Below, piece after piece: positions 12,014-22,702 of a stretch of DNA of 64,000 bases. The number at the start of each line of letters is the position of its first letter. Positions within the stretch are counted from its first letter, which is position 1. The DNA lies in NCBI GenBank assembly GCA_023375675.1, contig JALQBC010000019.1, forward strand, positions 620,001-684,000. Direction: 5' to 3'. Source of the DNA: Cytospora piceicola (taxonomy: Eukaryota; Ascomycota; Sordariomycetes; Diaporthales; Cytosporaceae). Made by a program: the position numbers and the translations under genes. Below the pieces are notes generated by a model, which ran no database searches, was not told the DNA's origin, and was given only the letters and a program-made list of their open reading frames with translations.

Positions 12014-13044
12014 ATGGCGCCTGCAGCGATTCAGAAGAAGACGGTCTTGATCACGGGCTGCAGTACCGGCAGTATCGGCTGGGCTCTAACGAAGGTCTTC
12101 CTTGAGCATGATTTTCACGTCTTTGCGGGGGTACGCAGTCTATCCAAAGCCAAAGACCTTGCGGAGCTTAGCAGCGTAGACCTTATCGAGCTTGATGTGA
12201 CTGTGCCCCAGACTATCTCGCAGTGCAAAGAGTTGGTTGCGGAGCGTACTGACGGGAAGCTTGATGTCCTTGTGAGTAGTCTTATCCCTTATTCATACCT
12301 CGCATCTTGAACTAGACTGCCTCCTACCATTCATCATCTCAGTTCGTTTCTAATAGTTACCAGATCAACTGCGCCGGGGTGGAGGGGGTTCGTCCACTCC
12401 TAGACGTGGACATGGAATGGGCAAAGCAGGTGTACGATGTCAATGTTTGGGGTCCTCTTGCCGTTACTCAGGCTTTTGGCCCTCTCGTCATCGAGTCAAA
12501 GGGTATTATTGCCAACTTGAGCTCTATAGGCGGCAAGATCCCGATGTGCTGGGCTGGTACTTCACTCCCCGTCCCCAATCCTCCCGAAGTCTCCGAGACC
12601 GCAGAAGAAAGTGATGGCCTGACTTAATGACTAGGTATTTATTCCAGCTCCAAGGCTGCAATCGCCCAGATGTCGGATACACTGCGAATCGAGATGGCAC
12701 CGCTGGGTGTACGCGTTGTAACTGTAATGGTCGGGTCCGCCAGTACAACCATATTCGACAAACCTGGCGGTCAGCTCCAGTTGCCCGAGTCTTCGTACTA
12801 CCGATACCCTGGTATTGAAGAGATGGCGAACAAGCAACGAGCCGATCATAAGGACTCATGCATGCCTGTCGATGAGCTCGCTCCGAAACTAGTCAAGGGC
12901 ATTCTCACTGGGACCAAAGATCCTGTCTGGGCTGGAACATTCGCTACTGCGGTGCGTTGGGGAACTTGGGCATACCCCAGGTGGTTCATGGACTGGTCTT
13001 GCAACGTGGGCAGGGGTTTGGAAAAGGTCAAGACTTGTCCCTGA
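12014..13044 (+). CDS. Short-chain dehydrogenase/reductase (AYR1-like)
   Basis: NAD(P)H-dependent oxidoreductase of 286 residues with the classical SDR fold. Exons are 12014-12271, 12364-12556 and 12635-13044, with introns of 92 and 78 nt. The cofactor motif is TGCSTGSIG near residue 14; the central motif is NCAG; the catalytic serine lies in NLSSIGG; and the YxxxK pair is YSSSK, formed right after the second splice junction. The overall pattern resembles the yeast 1-acyldihydroxyacetone-phosphate reductase group and its many fungal relatives, so the substrate may be a lipid or a small ketone. That is a family-level inference. It is divergent to, and about 1 kb from, the FAD oxidoreductase; the two are not close enough to claim a cluster. 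Confidence 0.9.
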
Positions 13045-14034
13045 GTTGCTTAAAGAGCATATGTTTAAAACTTGGAAAGACTCCATTGCTATAAACCAGG
13101 CATTAGTACAGGGAAAATCCCCGTATGAGGCCAATCATGCGATGTGCATAGACTCAGATTCTCCAGATGTCAAATAGCTCCGTGCAATGTGAGGCAGCTT
13201 TACACTTCACCAACTTTCTGCTCTCTTCTCCTCTCCCCCGCGGCTGCCTCAGGTGGACAGTCAGAGTAGACAAGGGCTTGATCAAGTTTCCTTCTCAGAG
13301 CTACTCTACACAAGAAAACCTAAAAATCATCTACGTAGGTGCTATCTACCGGTCACAGCCTGGGCGCCTAAGCCAAACCTAAGTACATATGTAGTTGACC
13401 CATTCCAAGGTTGGCATCATGTATAAGCTCCAGTGCGGGCTTGCAATAGCTGTCAGTGTTCAGACTATATCGGGTCCCAGCGGGCAAAAAATAGTGTATT
13501 AGCCTGGACAAAGTCTCATGGTTCAAGATTACCTCTGAGCTCCAGTATCCGGATCCATGGTGACCAACCGGAGACCACGACATTCGCCGCCGCCGCCGCC
13601 GCCGCTACGCTATCAGTGCCTTTTCCCCTCTAATAACAGCAGCCATAGTAGTCTTTTAACCCTTGCTGCCTTGTCCTGCTGGTTTTATCATGTGCCGCGC
13701 GTCGTCGCATGAATCTTGCGCGCAGAGAAATGGCGCTCGTCTTGGCCACGCTGTTCAGCGAATACGACTTGTATCGCGAACATAAAGGACTCGGGACATC
13801 TTGGATCTGCACGACACGCAACGCGCAAGAGATATTGATCTCAATGTCCGACTACATGGAACCCGCACCAGCCAATGGAAGCAAAGGACTACGGGTAGTC
13901 GTTAGGGGCCCCGGTAGACACTGAATGCTTACATGGGGACTAAAACGTCAAGAGTAGCTAGATGTCCAAACATTCGATACATTTACCCCGAGAGTTGATA
14001 TACTGCCATGATATATCCCCAAGACCCTTCCGTT
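13045..14034. other. Intergenic region between convergent genes
   Basis: This 1-kb gap lies between the 3' ends of the dehydrogenase and the FAD oxidoreductase. A (GCC)n run of about seven units lies near 13586-13607. No gene or RNA is recognised. Confidence 0.55.
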
Positions 14035-15559
14035 TCAAGATGAAGTAGGAGTGAGTTTAAAGCCGCCCCGACACAGCTTTTGAAAAACTTGCTCTGGGTC
14101 ATATTTTTGGGAGACTTCCCTCAACCTTTTGACGTTGTCAGCACCATAGCTTCCCAGAGGATCCTGGGTCTCGTCGGCATAATTGAGGTACTCCCATTCC
14201 AGGTTCAGGTCCTCCTCGGTAGATCTAGCAAATTCCCTCAATGTGGTGAAGAACGCTTTGCATTTTGGGTGCGCCGCTGCTTTCTGTTGGGCGGTGCGTA
14301 CCATCACTGTCGTCATCACGAGTAGGCCATCCTCGCTCTGACGTGAGAGTCCCATGGGATTATCGCCAAGCTGGACAATGATCTTTGGAAGTGGCTGCAA
14401 GAGACAGAGCGAGACAAAGTCACCATCCGGTACGATGGATGTCTTGAGCGTATTGACCAGGTCACGGTGCAGAGAGGCGGCTTTCGAGACGATGCGAGCG
14501 TCGTTTTTGAAGGTGGCGGTGAACCAGATGTTACTGCGTCTCGAGAATTAATCGAGTGGTCTACAGTGGCACAGGGGGAAAGACTTACTGGTAGCCATCC
14601 GGCATGGTTCTGTTGCCAGAAGCTTGAGCAAATGAGTATCTCGCGAAGAACTTGTGGGTGGATGGTAGCTGCAGCCATCTGGAGTATGCAGGCGCGGTTT
14701 CCACTCCAGCGGTTTGAACCAGGTATGCACGAAGGGCGATGTGCTTTGATTCTGGCCGGTACTCGACGATGCACATCAAGTTACTGTCCACATCCTCATG
14801 CACACGACTCGTAAAGTCGACCAACGCCTCGGCAGCCTGAGGAATAGTCTCCGGCGACATCATGGTGAGGCCGCCCCAGACGGGGCGACTCCTCACTGCT
14901 TCCATGCGAATGTTGGTCACGATGCCGAAGTTGTTAGCGCCGCCTTTCAGAGCCCAGAACAGATCGGCGTTCACGGTCTTGGATGCCTGAACGATGCGAC
15001 CGTCGGCCAGCACTACCTCGAAGGCTGCCACATTGTCGCAAGCGAGTCCGCGGCTGCCCGAAAGAAATGAAATGCCACCTCCAAGCAGTAGTCCCCCGAC
15101 ACCCACAGAGCCCTCACGTCCACCCGCTACCATCAGACCGTGCTCATCCAGGGCAGCATACACATCCCGCCAGCGCGCACCGGGCCCGATGTCTACCAAC
15201 GCTGCAGATTCCTCTCCTCTATCAAGACTCCGGTTATTCTCCACAACCACCGTCCAGTCCAACAGCCCAAGGTCGAGAGTGACACCCCCTTCGATGTTGC
15301 TGGCCCCAAAACTGGTGCCATGTCCTCCGCTGCGGAGGGCGAAGACGTGGCCCCCTGAGACGAGGATCTGGACCGTCCTGGAGACCTCGGAAGCACAATG
15401 CGGTCGGACAATGTAAGCGGGACGAAGCTCGGCAGCTGTGGTGGAGAAATAACTATCTTGACGAAGAGTGTACCCTGGTTCACTTGGGCGGAGAACTTCT
15501 GCGCCGCTCTGGCGGAGGAGACCTTCAAGGGTCGATGCCACCTCTGACTCTGAGCCCAT
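14035..15559 (-). CDS. FAD-linked oxidoreductase, berberine-bridge/6-hydroxynicotine oxidase type
   Basis: Flavoprotein oxidase of 489 residues. Exons are 14589-15559 and 14035-14533; the 55-nt intron joins DGYH to NIWFTATFKNDARIV. The PCMH-type FAD domain occupies about residues 30-210. RSGGHGTSFGASN carries the histidine that normally binds FAD covalently, and GVGGLLLGGGISFLSGSRG matches the 6-HDNO-like subgroup, where bicovalent enzymes would have a cysteine. The C-terminal BBE domain ends EWEYLNYADE...PEQVFQKL, the usual closing motif. ATG 15559 is the first ATG; the frame upstream of it has no ATG. No signal peptide is evident, so the enzyme is probably intracellular. Such enzymes oxidise alcohols or amines in secondary metabolism or detoxification; the substrate is unknown. 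Confidence 0.92.
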
Positions 15560-16357
15560 TCTGGCACTGGTGTAGCTGCCAGCGTTTCCTGGCCTAGATG
15601 TAGTTGCTGCTGCTAGAACTTGCTGGGGAGAAAAAGTAGCGACCCGGTGCCAGACGACTTTCCATTCAGCACGCACTGTTGGGGCTAAGAGGCATGTGGG
15701 CTAGAGCGAGCATACGGGCCCCCCTACATAGTAGAGCCATCGAGCACAGGCTCTATGCGCCTTTCGGCCCCCTTGATCGCCGATAACAGCAGCTGGAGGC
15801 CGGAATTGCCATCCGTGACAAGGCCTTTCATGATTGCTATCCACACTTCCAATTGGCTACGGACTGCCTGGCTGCCTGGGTAGCGGATGTGTTGTGCCCC
15901 TTATTCGCCGATAATGTTGACAGTTGGCTGCAAGCGTGCCCAGATAGAAGGACTATCGGGTCCACTTTGTATGCATACGTGTGTATCACTCTTCGTTGCA
16001 GACGTAGCAGATTCTTTTCATTCGCTGAAATCCAAGGTTGGTACTTTATCCTACTGGCCAGCAGGATCGGATGCAGGATACACCCCAATGCCTGAATTGT
16101 TGGCGGCAAAATACCATGCCCATCGTCGGATGCAAGCAGAGACTAATAGAACCATGGCTGCAGTGCCTCTTTTGCAGCACCCTACCGATCCCGGTGGTTT
16201 TCTGAAGCAATCACAGTGATAGACAGTAATGATAGGCCTAATGGTTTCTTTGGATTGTATATAGTAGATTTGACTCTAAGATCTATCATCACATGCATGA
16301 GATTGTTAGAGAACGGCTTATGTATCAGAAACCTTGAGGGGACCTTTTCGAGTAATA

Positions 16358-16376
16358 TTCAGCTTCATAAGCTGAA
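16358..16376. repeat. Perfect inverted repeat, 8-bp stem with 3-nt loop
   Basis: TTCAGCTT and AAGCTGAA flank the loop CAT. Eighty nt further a second perfect hairpin, TGAGTCC and GGACTCA with a 7-nt loop, occupies 16431-16451. Both lie in AT-rich non-coding sequence and no function can be assigned. Confidence 0.7.
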
Positions 16377-17478
16377 GGGCGGGCTTTCTAGCTAAAGACG
16401 ATCATGGAGAGATAAGAGGGCTAGACAGTTTGAGTCCTCTCTGTGGACTCAGTGTAGAGAGTAGCCTCCCTTATTAAGTTTATTTTGGAAATCTAAGAGG
16501 AAATTATCGACAACTAATTAGGTACGGAACTTGGCCGTTACAGAATCATCTTGTAACACAGTTAGTTCCTTCTTTTCTCATTGTTCAAGCTGTCCAGGTG
16601 GATTGATCTTTATTGTTTGACTTTACCTAACGAACTTTGTCCCATTTGTTGATTTTGTTCGTCTTGGCTTTGCCAAACCATTTTAAGTCACAAAATCACC
16701 CTTTGCAATCTAATACAATCTTTTATGGCTTGAATCTTTGGGGCAGGAAGGCAATTAGCCAGATGGTAGCCTGTATATTACAATAGTCTTTTACAAGAGA
16801 AAGCCTCCAGATGGTTTTATGAATCCTCAGAATTGCCAGCGTTGTGATCGTCACTGTCATCGTCTCAAAACCACCGGGGCGCAGTTTGACATCGCTCCCG
16901 TGAGGACGCAGTCCTTGACCGAAGTAATACCATCTTTGCGGGCAGGACTCGCCATTACAATCCTGCAGAACAACAGCAGTTGGCCATCATCTCCGTTGAT
17001 GACACTCCATCTGTACTGGGTGTCCTTCGAGGCGGCTTCTAGTAAAGGTCGGATCTGGGCACCATCTGATTCCCCCATCTCCGAACCTGCCGCTTTTCGT
17101 GGCCACCAACCACGTCTTCCGAGTCCCTAGAGCAAGGTCTCGCCTGCTTATCATGATCGGAAGCTATGTTCACCTACTTTGTATCCTTTGACGGCGGCAA
17201 GTCGATGCGCAGCCAGACAGACCTCACGCCAGGCCGCTGGCAGTCCCCTTTTTTACGGGCGGCGTTTTCACGTACTTGAATGTCGCCGACTCTTCTCAAG
17301 CCCACCAAAAGTAGCATAAGAATCAGTACCAACTACCAGAGTCGAAACCCCCTGTTCATGGAGCAGCGCCAAGTTTACAACCAAAGCTGCTCTCTTCCCG
17401 GGGCTTTAGAGCATGGACCCCTGATTGTAAATCCGCGGAGACCATCTTCACGTTGAAGAGAAAGAACAACAACAAAAA

Positions 17479-17520
17479 CGAGGCAATCATCGCCGGGAAT
17501 TGAGCCGTAGCTCGTCAGTC
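17479..17520 (-). repeat. Relic copy of the tRNA-Lys 3' trailer
   Basis: The segment CGCCGGGAATTGAGCC recurs at 17647-17662, where it is the 3' flank and last bases of the tRNA gene. Preceding bases (GAGGCAATCAT versus GAGGCGATAAT) also match, and both copies can fold GGCGAT.ATYGCC on the minus strand. The copy here lacks the tRNA body, so it is probably a remnant of a duplicated tRNA gene. Confidence 0.55.
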
Positions 17521-17623
17521 AACGTGAGGACCCTAACAATCCGTCTCCCTTCTCCAACACACACACCACCTACCCACCACCACCACCACCACCTAAATGC
17601 TCGATTCTCAACAAAAAGAAATC

Positions 17624-17630
17624 AAAAAAA
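17624..17630 (-). terminator. RNA polymerase III T-run terminator
   Basis: Seven consecutive T on the minus strand, about 28 nt beyond the 3' end of the tRNA-Lys gene. A run of T is the normal Pol III termination signal. Confidence 0.6.
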
Positions 17631-17658
17631 GAAATGAGGCGATAATCGCCGGGAATTG

Positions 17659-17750
17659 AGCCCGACGTGGGGGTCGAACCCACAACCTTGAGATAATCAG
17701 AATCGTGAGATACTAAGAGTCTCACGCTCTACCGATTGAGCTAGCCGGGC
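17659..17750 (-). tRNA. tRNA-Lys (anticodon CUU) with intron
   Basis: The minus strand starts GCCCGGC and ends GTCGGGC plus the discriminator T, a seven-base acceptor stem with one G-T pair. The D arm is TAGCTCAATCGGTAGAGC (A box). The T arm is GTGGGTTCGACCCCCAC (B box GGTTCGA). The anticodon arm reads TGAGA CTCTTA followed, after an insertion of about 19 nt, by TCTCA. Removing the insertion gives the standard seven-base loop CTCTTAA with anticodon CTT. The intron sits one base 3' of the anticodon, the canonical position for nuclear tRNA introns. Confidence 0.93.
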
Positions 17751-19086
17751 GTCTTGAGCAGACGCCTTTGTTGAAAACCTGACCGACAGCCGGCATTATA
17801 TGCGCGAGATGGCGGCAAGGGTGGGGCGCGGCAAGCCAATTGGTTTCGGTTGTCGAGACCTTTCACGGCTCAAGGGAGAAACCGAGGTTGGGAGGTCGGC
17901 ATCATGTCGCAGTATGTGGTAGGGGAATCGGAGGTGTATGAGGTCCATCGCATGATGGATGATTCACCAAGGAGCGGGTTGCATGAGACAGGATCGTGGA
18001 CATCTGGAGCACCTGGGCAGGCGCATGTGGCTTGGAACTTATTAGGTCCATGGACGACGAGGCAGGCTGGTGTCTAGTAAGAGTTGTCAGCTTTGGTGGT
18101 ATTCTTTTGGATTCACATCCACCATGAGAATAAGGGTATCCATAACTCCGGTTGGAACGAGCTCGGAGAGTGTTGTTGACCACAAGGCTGTATGGTTGAC
18201 GAGAATGGAGGGGCAAGACAAGGGGATGGTCAGGTTGGTTTCATGTGGTATCGTGACAGTGAGTGTTGAGTGGGGGGAGAGAGGGAAGAAGAGGAGATTA
18301 GAGAAGGGGAAGAAGGAGAGATAGCAGTACCCAACTTACCTGGTAGTAAGTGCTTAGGTACACAGAAGTGGCTTTCCACGTGGTGACGTCTGAGGCGACC
18401 GGCGGTTGAGCCCCTGACCTTTCCCAATTGAGAACTTATACACCCCTTTCCTACTGTACTTAGTATATAGCGACCAGTAGATCCAAGAGGGGGCTTCATA
18501 GGTGATCTAGTTGGGCATGCACATGTGCGATTGCTCATGGTCTGAGGAATAAAAGGCGAGGACTGCAAAGCAGATGTCTACACTAAAGTACTAATCTGTC
18601 CTCATCTCGTCCATTGCCTTGCCGGTGCATCTGCAGCGATCCAGTGGAGCATCGGCATCGGCAGCTGAAGCCAGAGCCGGCATTGCCCCGACATTACTAT
18701 GCGCCATCACGCCCAAACATGAAGGCTCCTGATAGCTGATGAGATACATAATCATGACAGTAATTCACCCTGCATATACCTGCATTTAGCCCGCAGAGGG
18801 CGGAGGGATGGACAACGGAGCCGAGGCATGAGGCACGCGGGTACGGTGATTGATCATGGTCGACTGTGGGGTTCGCTTCCGGGCCGGAATCGGCAACACA
18901 CGGCTTTGTAACGTCTTCACTGCGCGCCGTGACGTGACGCCGTTAACACCGTGAAATCAACCCGCAACCCCAACGTCACAGAAGGTGCGGCCTGTTCCTT
19001 CCTACAACCTACTCGCAAACAACTTGTCTGTAATCCTGACTGTTCCTCTCACTTCCAAATCACCCGGAGGAGGCCACTCGTACAAG
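17751..19086. other. Intergenic region upstream of the hydrolase gene
   Basis: No supported gene. Short open frames have no recognisable similarity. A purine-rich stretch lies at 18268-18322. The right end is the promoter and leader of the hydrolase gene starting at 19087. Confidence 0.55.
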
Positions 19087-20315
19087 ATGGCCGAGAAAGA
19101 CGCCCCCAATCCCCTGGCTGCGCTTCCAGATCCACCGGCCGTTTCCATGAAGACCATCGCAATCACTGGCATTTTGTGTGATATCTACGGTCTGGAAGAC
19201 CTCCCCTCCGACCTCACCCATATCTCTGTGCTGTGGCTCCACAACCCTCGGCTGGGGAGCAAGGAGAGGATGGCACATATCGCACAACGTGCCGTGGGCG
19301 AGTACAACAGAACGAGGGCGCGTGAGAGCACGAGGGGATTCATTGCTGCTGCTTTTGGTACGTAACCTCATACTTGGTTACTCGTAATCTCTGAACTTTT
19401 CGAGTCTCTAGTATATTGGGTAGTAGTAGGAAAATGCTGACAGCGAATACCTCTACCTAGACCAGCGCAACCACGGCACCCGCGAGGCTCACCCCCTCGC
19501 CAACCAGTCATGGAAAAAGGACAACCCGCATCACGCACAAGACATGTTCGGCATCATATCGGGAGCCGTTGTCGACACTCGTCTCCTCATCGATGCCCTA
19601 CCAGGATACCTATTCCTCGAGAGTTGTCCGTCACAGCCCGCATTCGACCAGCACCTATGCCTGGGAGTGTCTCTTGGTGGACACTCGACATGGCAGACTC
19701 TCTTTGCCGACCCGAGAGTGACGGCTGGCGTGAGCATCATTGGGTGTCCGGATTTCCAGTGTAAGCCCCCCTTCCCCCCGGTAGTTCCAGCTTGTTTCAA
19801 ATTTCTGTCATGAGGCTCATACGTATGTGAAAACAAAAGTCCTGATGAAAGATCGCGCGCGGTTGTCCAAGTTGAGCACGTACGAACAGGCCACCAAGGG
19901 TGCGGGGTTTCTTGGCAGCAAGGACTTTCCTCCCGCGCTGGTCGCTCAATGCGCACAGTTCGACCCCAAGGGTATCGTCTTTGGTACCGACGATGTCGTT
20001 GAGGAACCGTCGGAAGCGCAGCAGGCCTCACTCCGGCAAATACTCGATAAGCATGTCAAGGGGAAGAGATTATTGATGACTACAGGCGGTGACGACAAGC
20101 TGGTGCCGTGGAGGTGTTCCGAGCCTTTCACCAGGTTCTTCACGAATGCGGCGGAGGGTTGGTACAATGATTCAGGACTCGTGGTGGACAACAGGGTGTA
20201 TGCTGGGATAGGACATGAGTGTTCTCCGGACATGGTGGTTGATGCGGTTCGGTTCTTATGTGAGGCTGTCAATGGTGCTGGTGGGCCGGTAAGTCCTGCA
20301 ACGTCCAAGATCTAG
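19087..20315 (+). CDS. Alpha/beta hydrolase, dienelactone-hydrolase/prolyl-oligopeptidase-like
   Basis: Serine hydrolase of 348 residues, probably cytosolic. Exons are 19087-19357, 19461-19760 and 19840-20315, with introns of 103 and 79 nt. The first junction rebuilds AAFDQRNHGTR, a conserved strand and oxyanion-side block of this group. The nucleophile elbow is GVSLGGHS, the acid is expected in GGDDKLVPW, and the histidine in GIGHECSPDM, so a complete Ser-Asp-His triad is present in the right order. ATG 19087 (MAEKDAPNPL) is the first ATG giving a family-like N-terminus. The third exon starts with F, fused from T and TC. The substrate is unknown; conserved fungal relatives are mostly uncharacterised esterases. 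Confidence 0.85.
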
Positions 20316-20369
20316 CTTCCATAAGTCTATCGTCTACAAGACAAATGGTGTAGGGATGGACGGTGAGAC

Positions 20370-21305
20370 TCAGTCACTTCCCCAAGGCCTCAAACCTCCT
20401 TCAACAAGAACTTCCTCCCTGCCTCCGTCTACCAGTCTCGTCGCAACACCACTCCTTGTTCTCTCTTGATCGTCAAGGAATAGAGTCTGCGCAATATCCC
20501 ATTTGTTCCTCCCTCGCCTCTTTGCCCTCAGATTTTCAGACATGCCCTGCGGGTCAGAAATCCACTCCGCAACAGCATCTTCCTCTCGACTCACCACCTC
20601 CGGCACTCCAGGTGGATTGATCCCTACGAACTCCACTCTGTTCAATGGGAAGGAGACCGCGGTGCAGTGTGCCTCAGTGAGACGGCGACGCTTGAATTGG
20701 TGAGAGACGATAGTGAGATGACTGGGCCAGTGAGACGTAGATCGCCAGAAGTGGATGATAGAGAAGAGAATGTTTTGGTAGCTGTCTAACGCACGCTCTT
20801 CGACGAGGACGCGAGGGTGGAGGGGGTTGTGTAAGTGAGGGTTAAGGGATGTCGTGGAAGAGGTGCTCGTTGGTCTGGCTGAAGTTACTGGTCGGAGGAG
20901 ATCCCAGTAGTCATTGGCGGCGGCAAGGTTGGCGTAGCTGCGGCCCTCGGAGATGGGCGTCGATGAGACGGTCGGGCCGCTTGTTGTGGATTAGTATGAG
21001 CATCTGATATTGTGGTACATATTATATCACAGAAAAAGGGCTCCAAATCGAAGGGCTCGCCAAGAGAACTGATATATGAAGGTGTGAACATTGGAGTTTG
21101 GGGAAGCTTACCCTGAAAGAACTAGCACAGCCTGACCATCCTTGCTCAACGCCTTCACCCCGGCTTTAATATGCGCGGTATACGTTGGTGTTTCGCCCTT
21201 CTTCCAGTCCTCAATGATCCATTCAGATTCGTCTTCACCCTTGGTGGGCCCTCCTGCCCAAATAGCATGTCCGCAAACGATGATGAGATGGTTTGGCGGC
21301 TCCAT
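20370..21305 (-). CDS. DUF218 domain protein
   Basis: Conserved fungal protein of about 267 residues. Exons are 21112-21305 and 20370-20979, separated by a 132-nt intron. Splicing gives LVLSGGGPTVSSTPISEGRS, the strand-loop block that follows the N-terminal PNHLIIVCGHAIWAGG in DUF218 proteins. Later segments match the fold, for example the LTIVSHQFKRRRLTEAH region and the terminal RGRNKWDIAQTLF. DUF218 proteins (YdcF-like) bind nucleotide-type ligands in bacteria; the fungal role is unknown. ATG 21305 was chosen because family similarity begins there. ATG 21425, in the same frame, would add 40 basic residues and could provide a targeting leader. Its 5' end lies about 190 nt downstream of the dihydrofolate synthase stop codon, on the same strand. 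Confidence 0.82.
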
Positions 21306-21496
21306 GGCTCGATTTTCGCAAATGTTGCTGTTGATTGGCACCGGAATGGATAGAAATAAGGGAAGACGACGCAATCTCGCGCTCGCGACGCGCATTGGGA
21401 AACGTGGCCAATTAGATCGAATCATGTGACTCACAAGGCTCAAAATTGGCAGGAGATGGGTTCAAGAATGGCTGCTTATGGAAGAGAAACAACACC

Positions 21497-22702
21497 TCAT
21501 GAACTGTTTCGTTCTCGCATCCACCGCAGAACGTCGGAGACCAAATACAGACTTCCGGCAACAACCACCGGGCCTGCCTTCTCCCAGGCCGCATCGAATA
21601 CCCGGTCTATGCTTGCGCCAGCCTCACATTCGTAGGTGTCGGCGCCGCACTCCCTTGCAGCAGCCAGAATTCCATCTGGCTCCTGCGGTGTGACCCACGG
21701 CATCCCCTCGACAGGGCCAAACTGCACAGCTGTAACGACATCGTTGGGCTTGAGTAGAACTTTGAGGATTCCACTCACGTCCTTGCCTTGCGAGGCTGCG
21801 AGGATCCATGTCACTGGCTGTTGATCTGTGCGCAGATGCTTGTTCACATAGTCGGCTAGCACTTCTGCCGACTGGACGTTGTGCGCGCCGTCGAGGAGGA
21901 CTTCCTTCTCAGGTGAGATAGTGAGCTTCTGCAATCGACCTAGCAGCTGCGTCTGGTGTATGATGGGGAGCAGTCGCTTGAGAGAGGCGTCCTCGCTGGG
22001 GCAGGCCAGCCGGAAAGCCTCGAGGGCGCCGGCAATGTTCTGGATCTGATGAGGCTCGAGGCCATCAGCCGAGAGCCGGGTGACTAGGTCTGACGGTATG
22101 GGCGGGAACGTGATGTGTGCTCCAGTGGTCTTCGCGTGCTCCTGTATGACGCGCAGGACGGAGGGCGTGTTGCTCTGGTCAACGACGCAGGGGACTCCTT
22201 TGCGCATGATGCCGGCCTTGGTGAGGGCGATCTCTTCTATGGTATCACCCAGCAGGAACTGGTGATCTAGCCCTAGCTTCGTAATGACTGTAACAGCCTT
22301 GTGCTTCAGCACGTTGGTGGCATCGAGTGCGCCGCCCATTCCGACCTCGATGACACCGAATTCCACCTTCTCGCGCTCCATGATCTCAAAGGCCGTTGCC
22401 GTCAGCAGCTCAAATTCGGAGGCCCCGATGCTCTCACGGCTGTCTCGTTCTTTGACGAGCCTTTCGGTTTCCAGGAAGAGGCGTTCGGAAACGGGCTTCT
22501 CGTTGATAGTGATACAGTCCCAGCGATCAATAAAATGTGGGGAGTTGAACCTGGCGGTTGACCTCCCAGTGGCATGAAGCATGGCGGAGAGGTAGGCACA
22601 CGTTGAACCCTTGCCATTGGTGCCGGCGACGTGGATGGCGTTCCATGTCTGGGGTGTGTGGGCGAGGAGGCGTGTTATGCGTGAGAGGCCAAGTTCGATC
22701 AT
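21497..22702 (-). CDS. FOL3: Dihydrofolate synthase / folylpolyglutamate synthase family
   Basis: ATP-dependent ligase of the Mur/FolC family, 401 residues in a single exon. It should add glutamate to dihydropteroate in folate synthesis. The P-loop is HVAGTNGKGSTCAY near residue 28. SPHFIDRWDCITIN and VIEVGMGGALDATN follow in the family order, then the central domain with LGLDHQFLLG and the KAGIMRKGVPCV block. The C-terminal ligase domain contains LDGAHNVQSAE and WILAASQGKD. The length matches the short FOL3 branch rather than the longer MET7-type folylpolyglutamate synthases (about 500 or more residues). The ATG at 22702 is in a good position because the conserved LGLSRI-LL lead begins at once. 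Confidence 0.93.
   Translation of the reverse strand: MIELGLSRITRLLAHTPQTWNAIHVAGTNGKGSTCAYLSAMLHATGRSTARFNSPHFIDRWDCITINEKPVSERLFLETERLVKERDSRESIGASEFELLTATAFEIMEREKVEFGVIEVGMGGALDATNVLKHKAVTVITKLGLDHQFLLGDTIEEIALTKAGIMRKGVPCVVDQSNTPSVLRVIQEHAKTTGAHITFPPIPSDLVTRLSADGLEPHQIQNIAGALEAFRLACPSEDASLKRLLPIIHQTQLLGRLQKLTISPEKEVLLDGAHNVQSAEVLADYVNKHLRTDQQPVTWILAASQGKDVSGILKVLLKPNDVVTAVQFGPVEGMPWVTPQEPDGILAAARECGADTYECEAGASIDRVFDAAWEKAGPVVVAGSLYLVSDVLRWMRERNSS

Larger units (their letters stand above)
15560..17623. other. Intergenic region with hairpins and a tRNA-trailer relic
   Basis: No protein gene is supported. The segment 16220-16800 is AT-richer than its surroundings and holds two perfect inverted repeats (16358-16376 and 16431-16451). 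A second, truncated copy of the tRNA 3' trailer lies at about 17479-17520. A CCA/CAC-rich simple repeat ends near 17594. Confidence 0.5.

Noticed and set aside
12014..15559. SDR, FAD oxidoreductase and MFS permease as a secondary-metabolite cluster
   Set aside because: Spacing is 1-2 kb with mixed orientation; no backbone synthase or pathway-specific regulator is adjacent, and the nearest C6 factor is 40 kb away.
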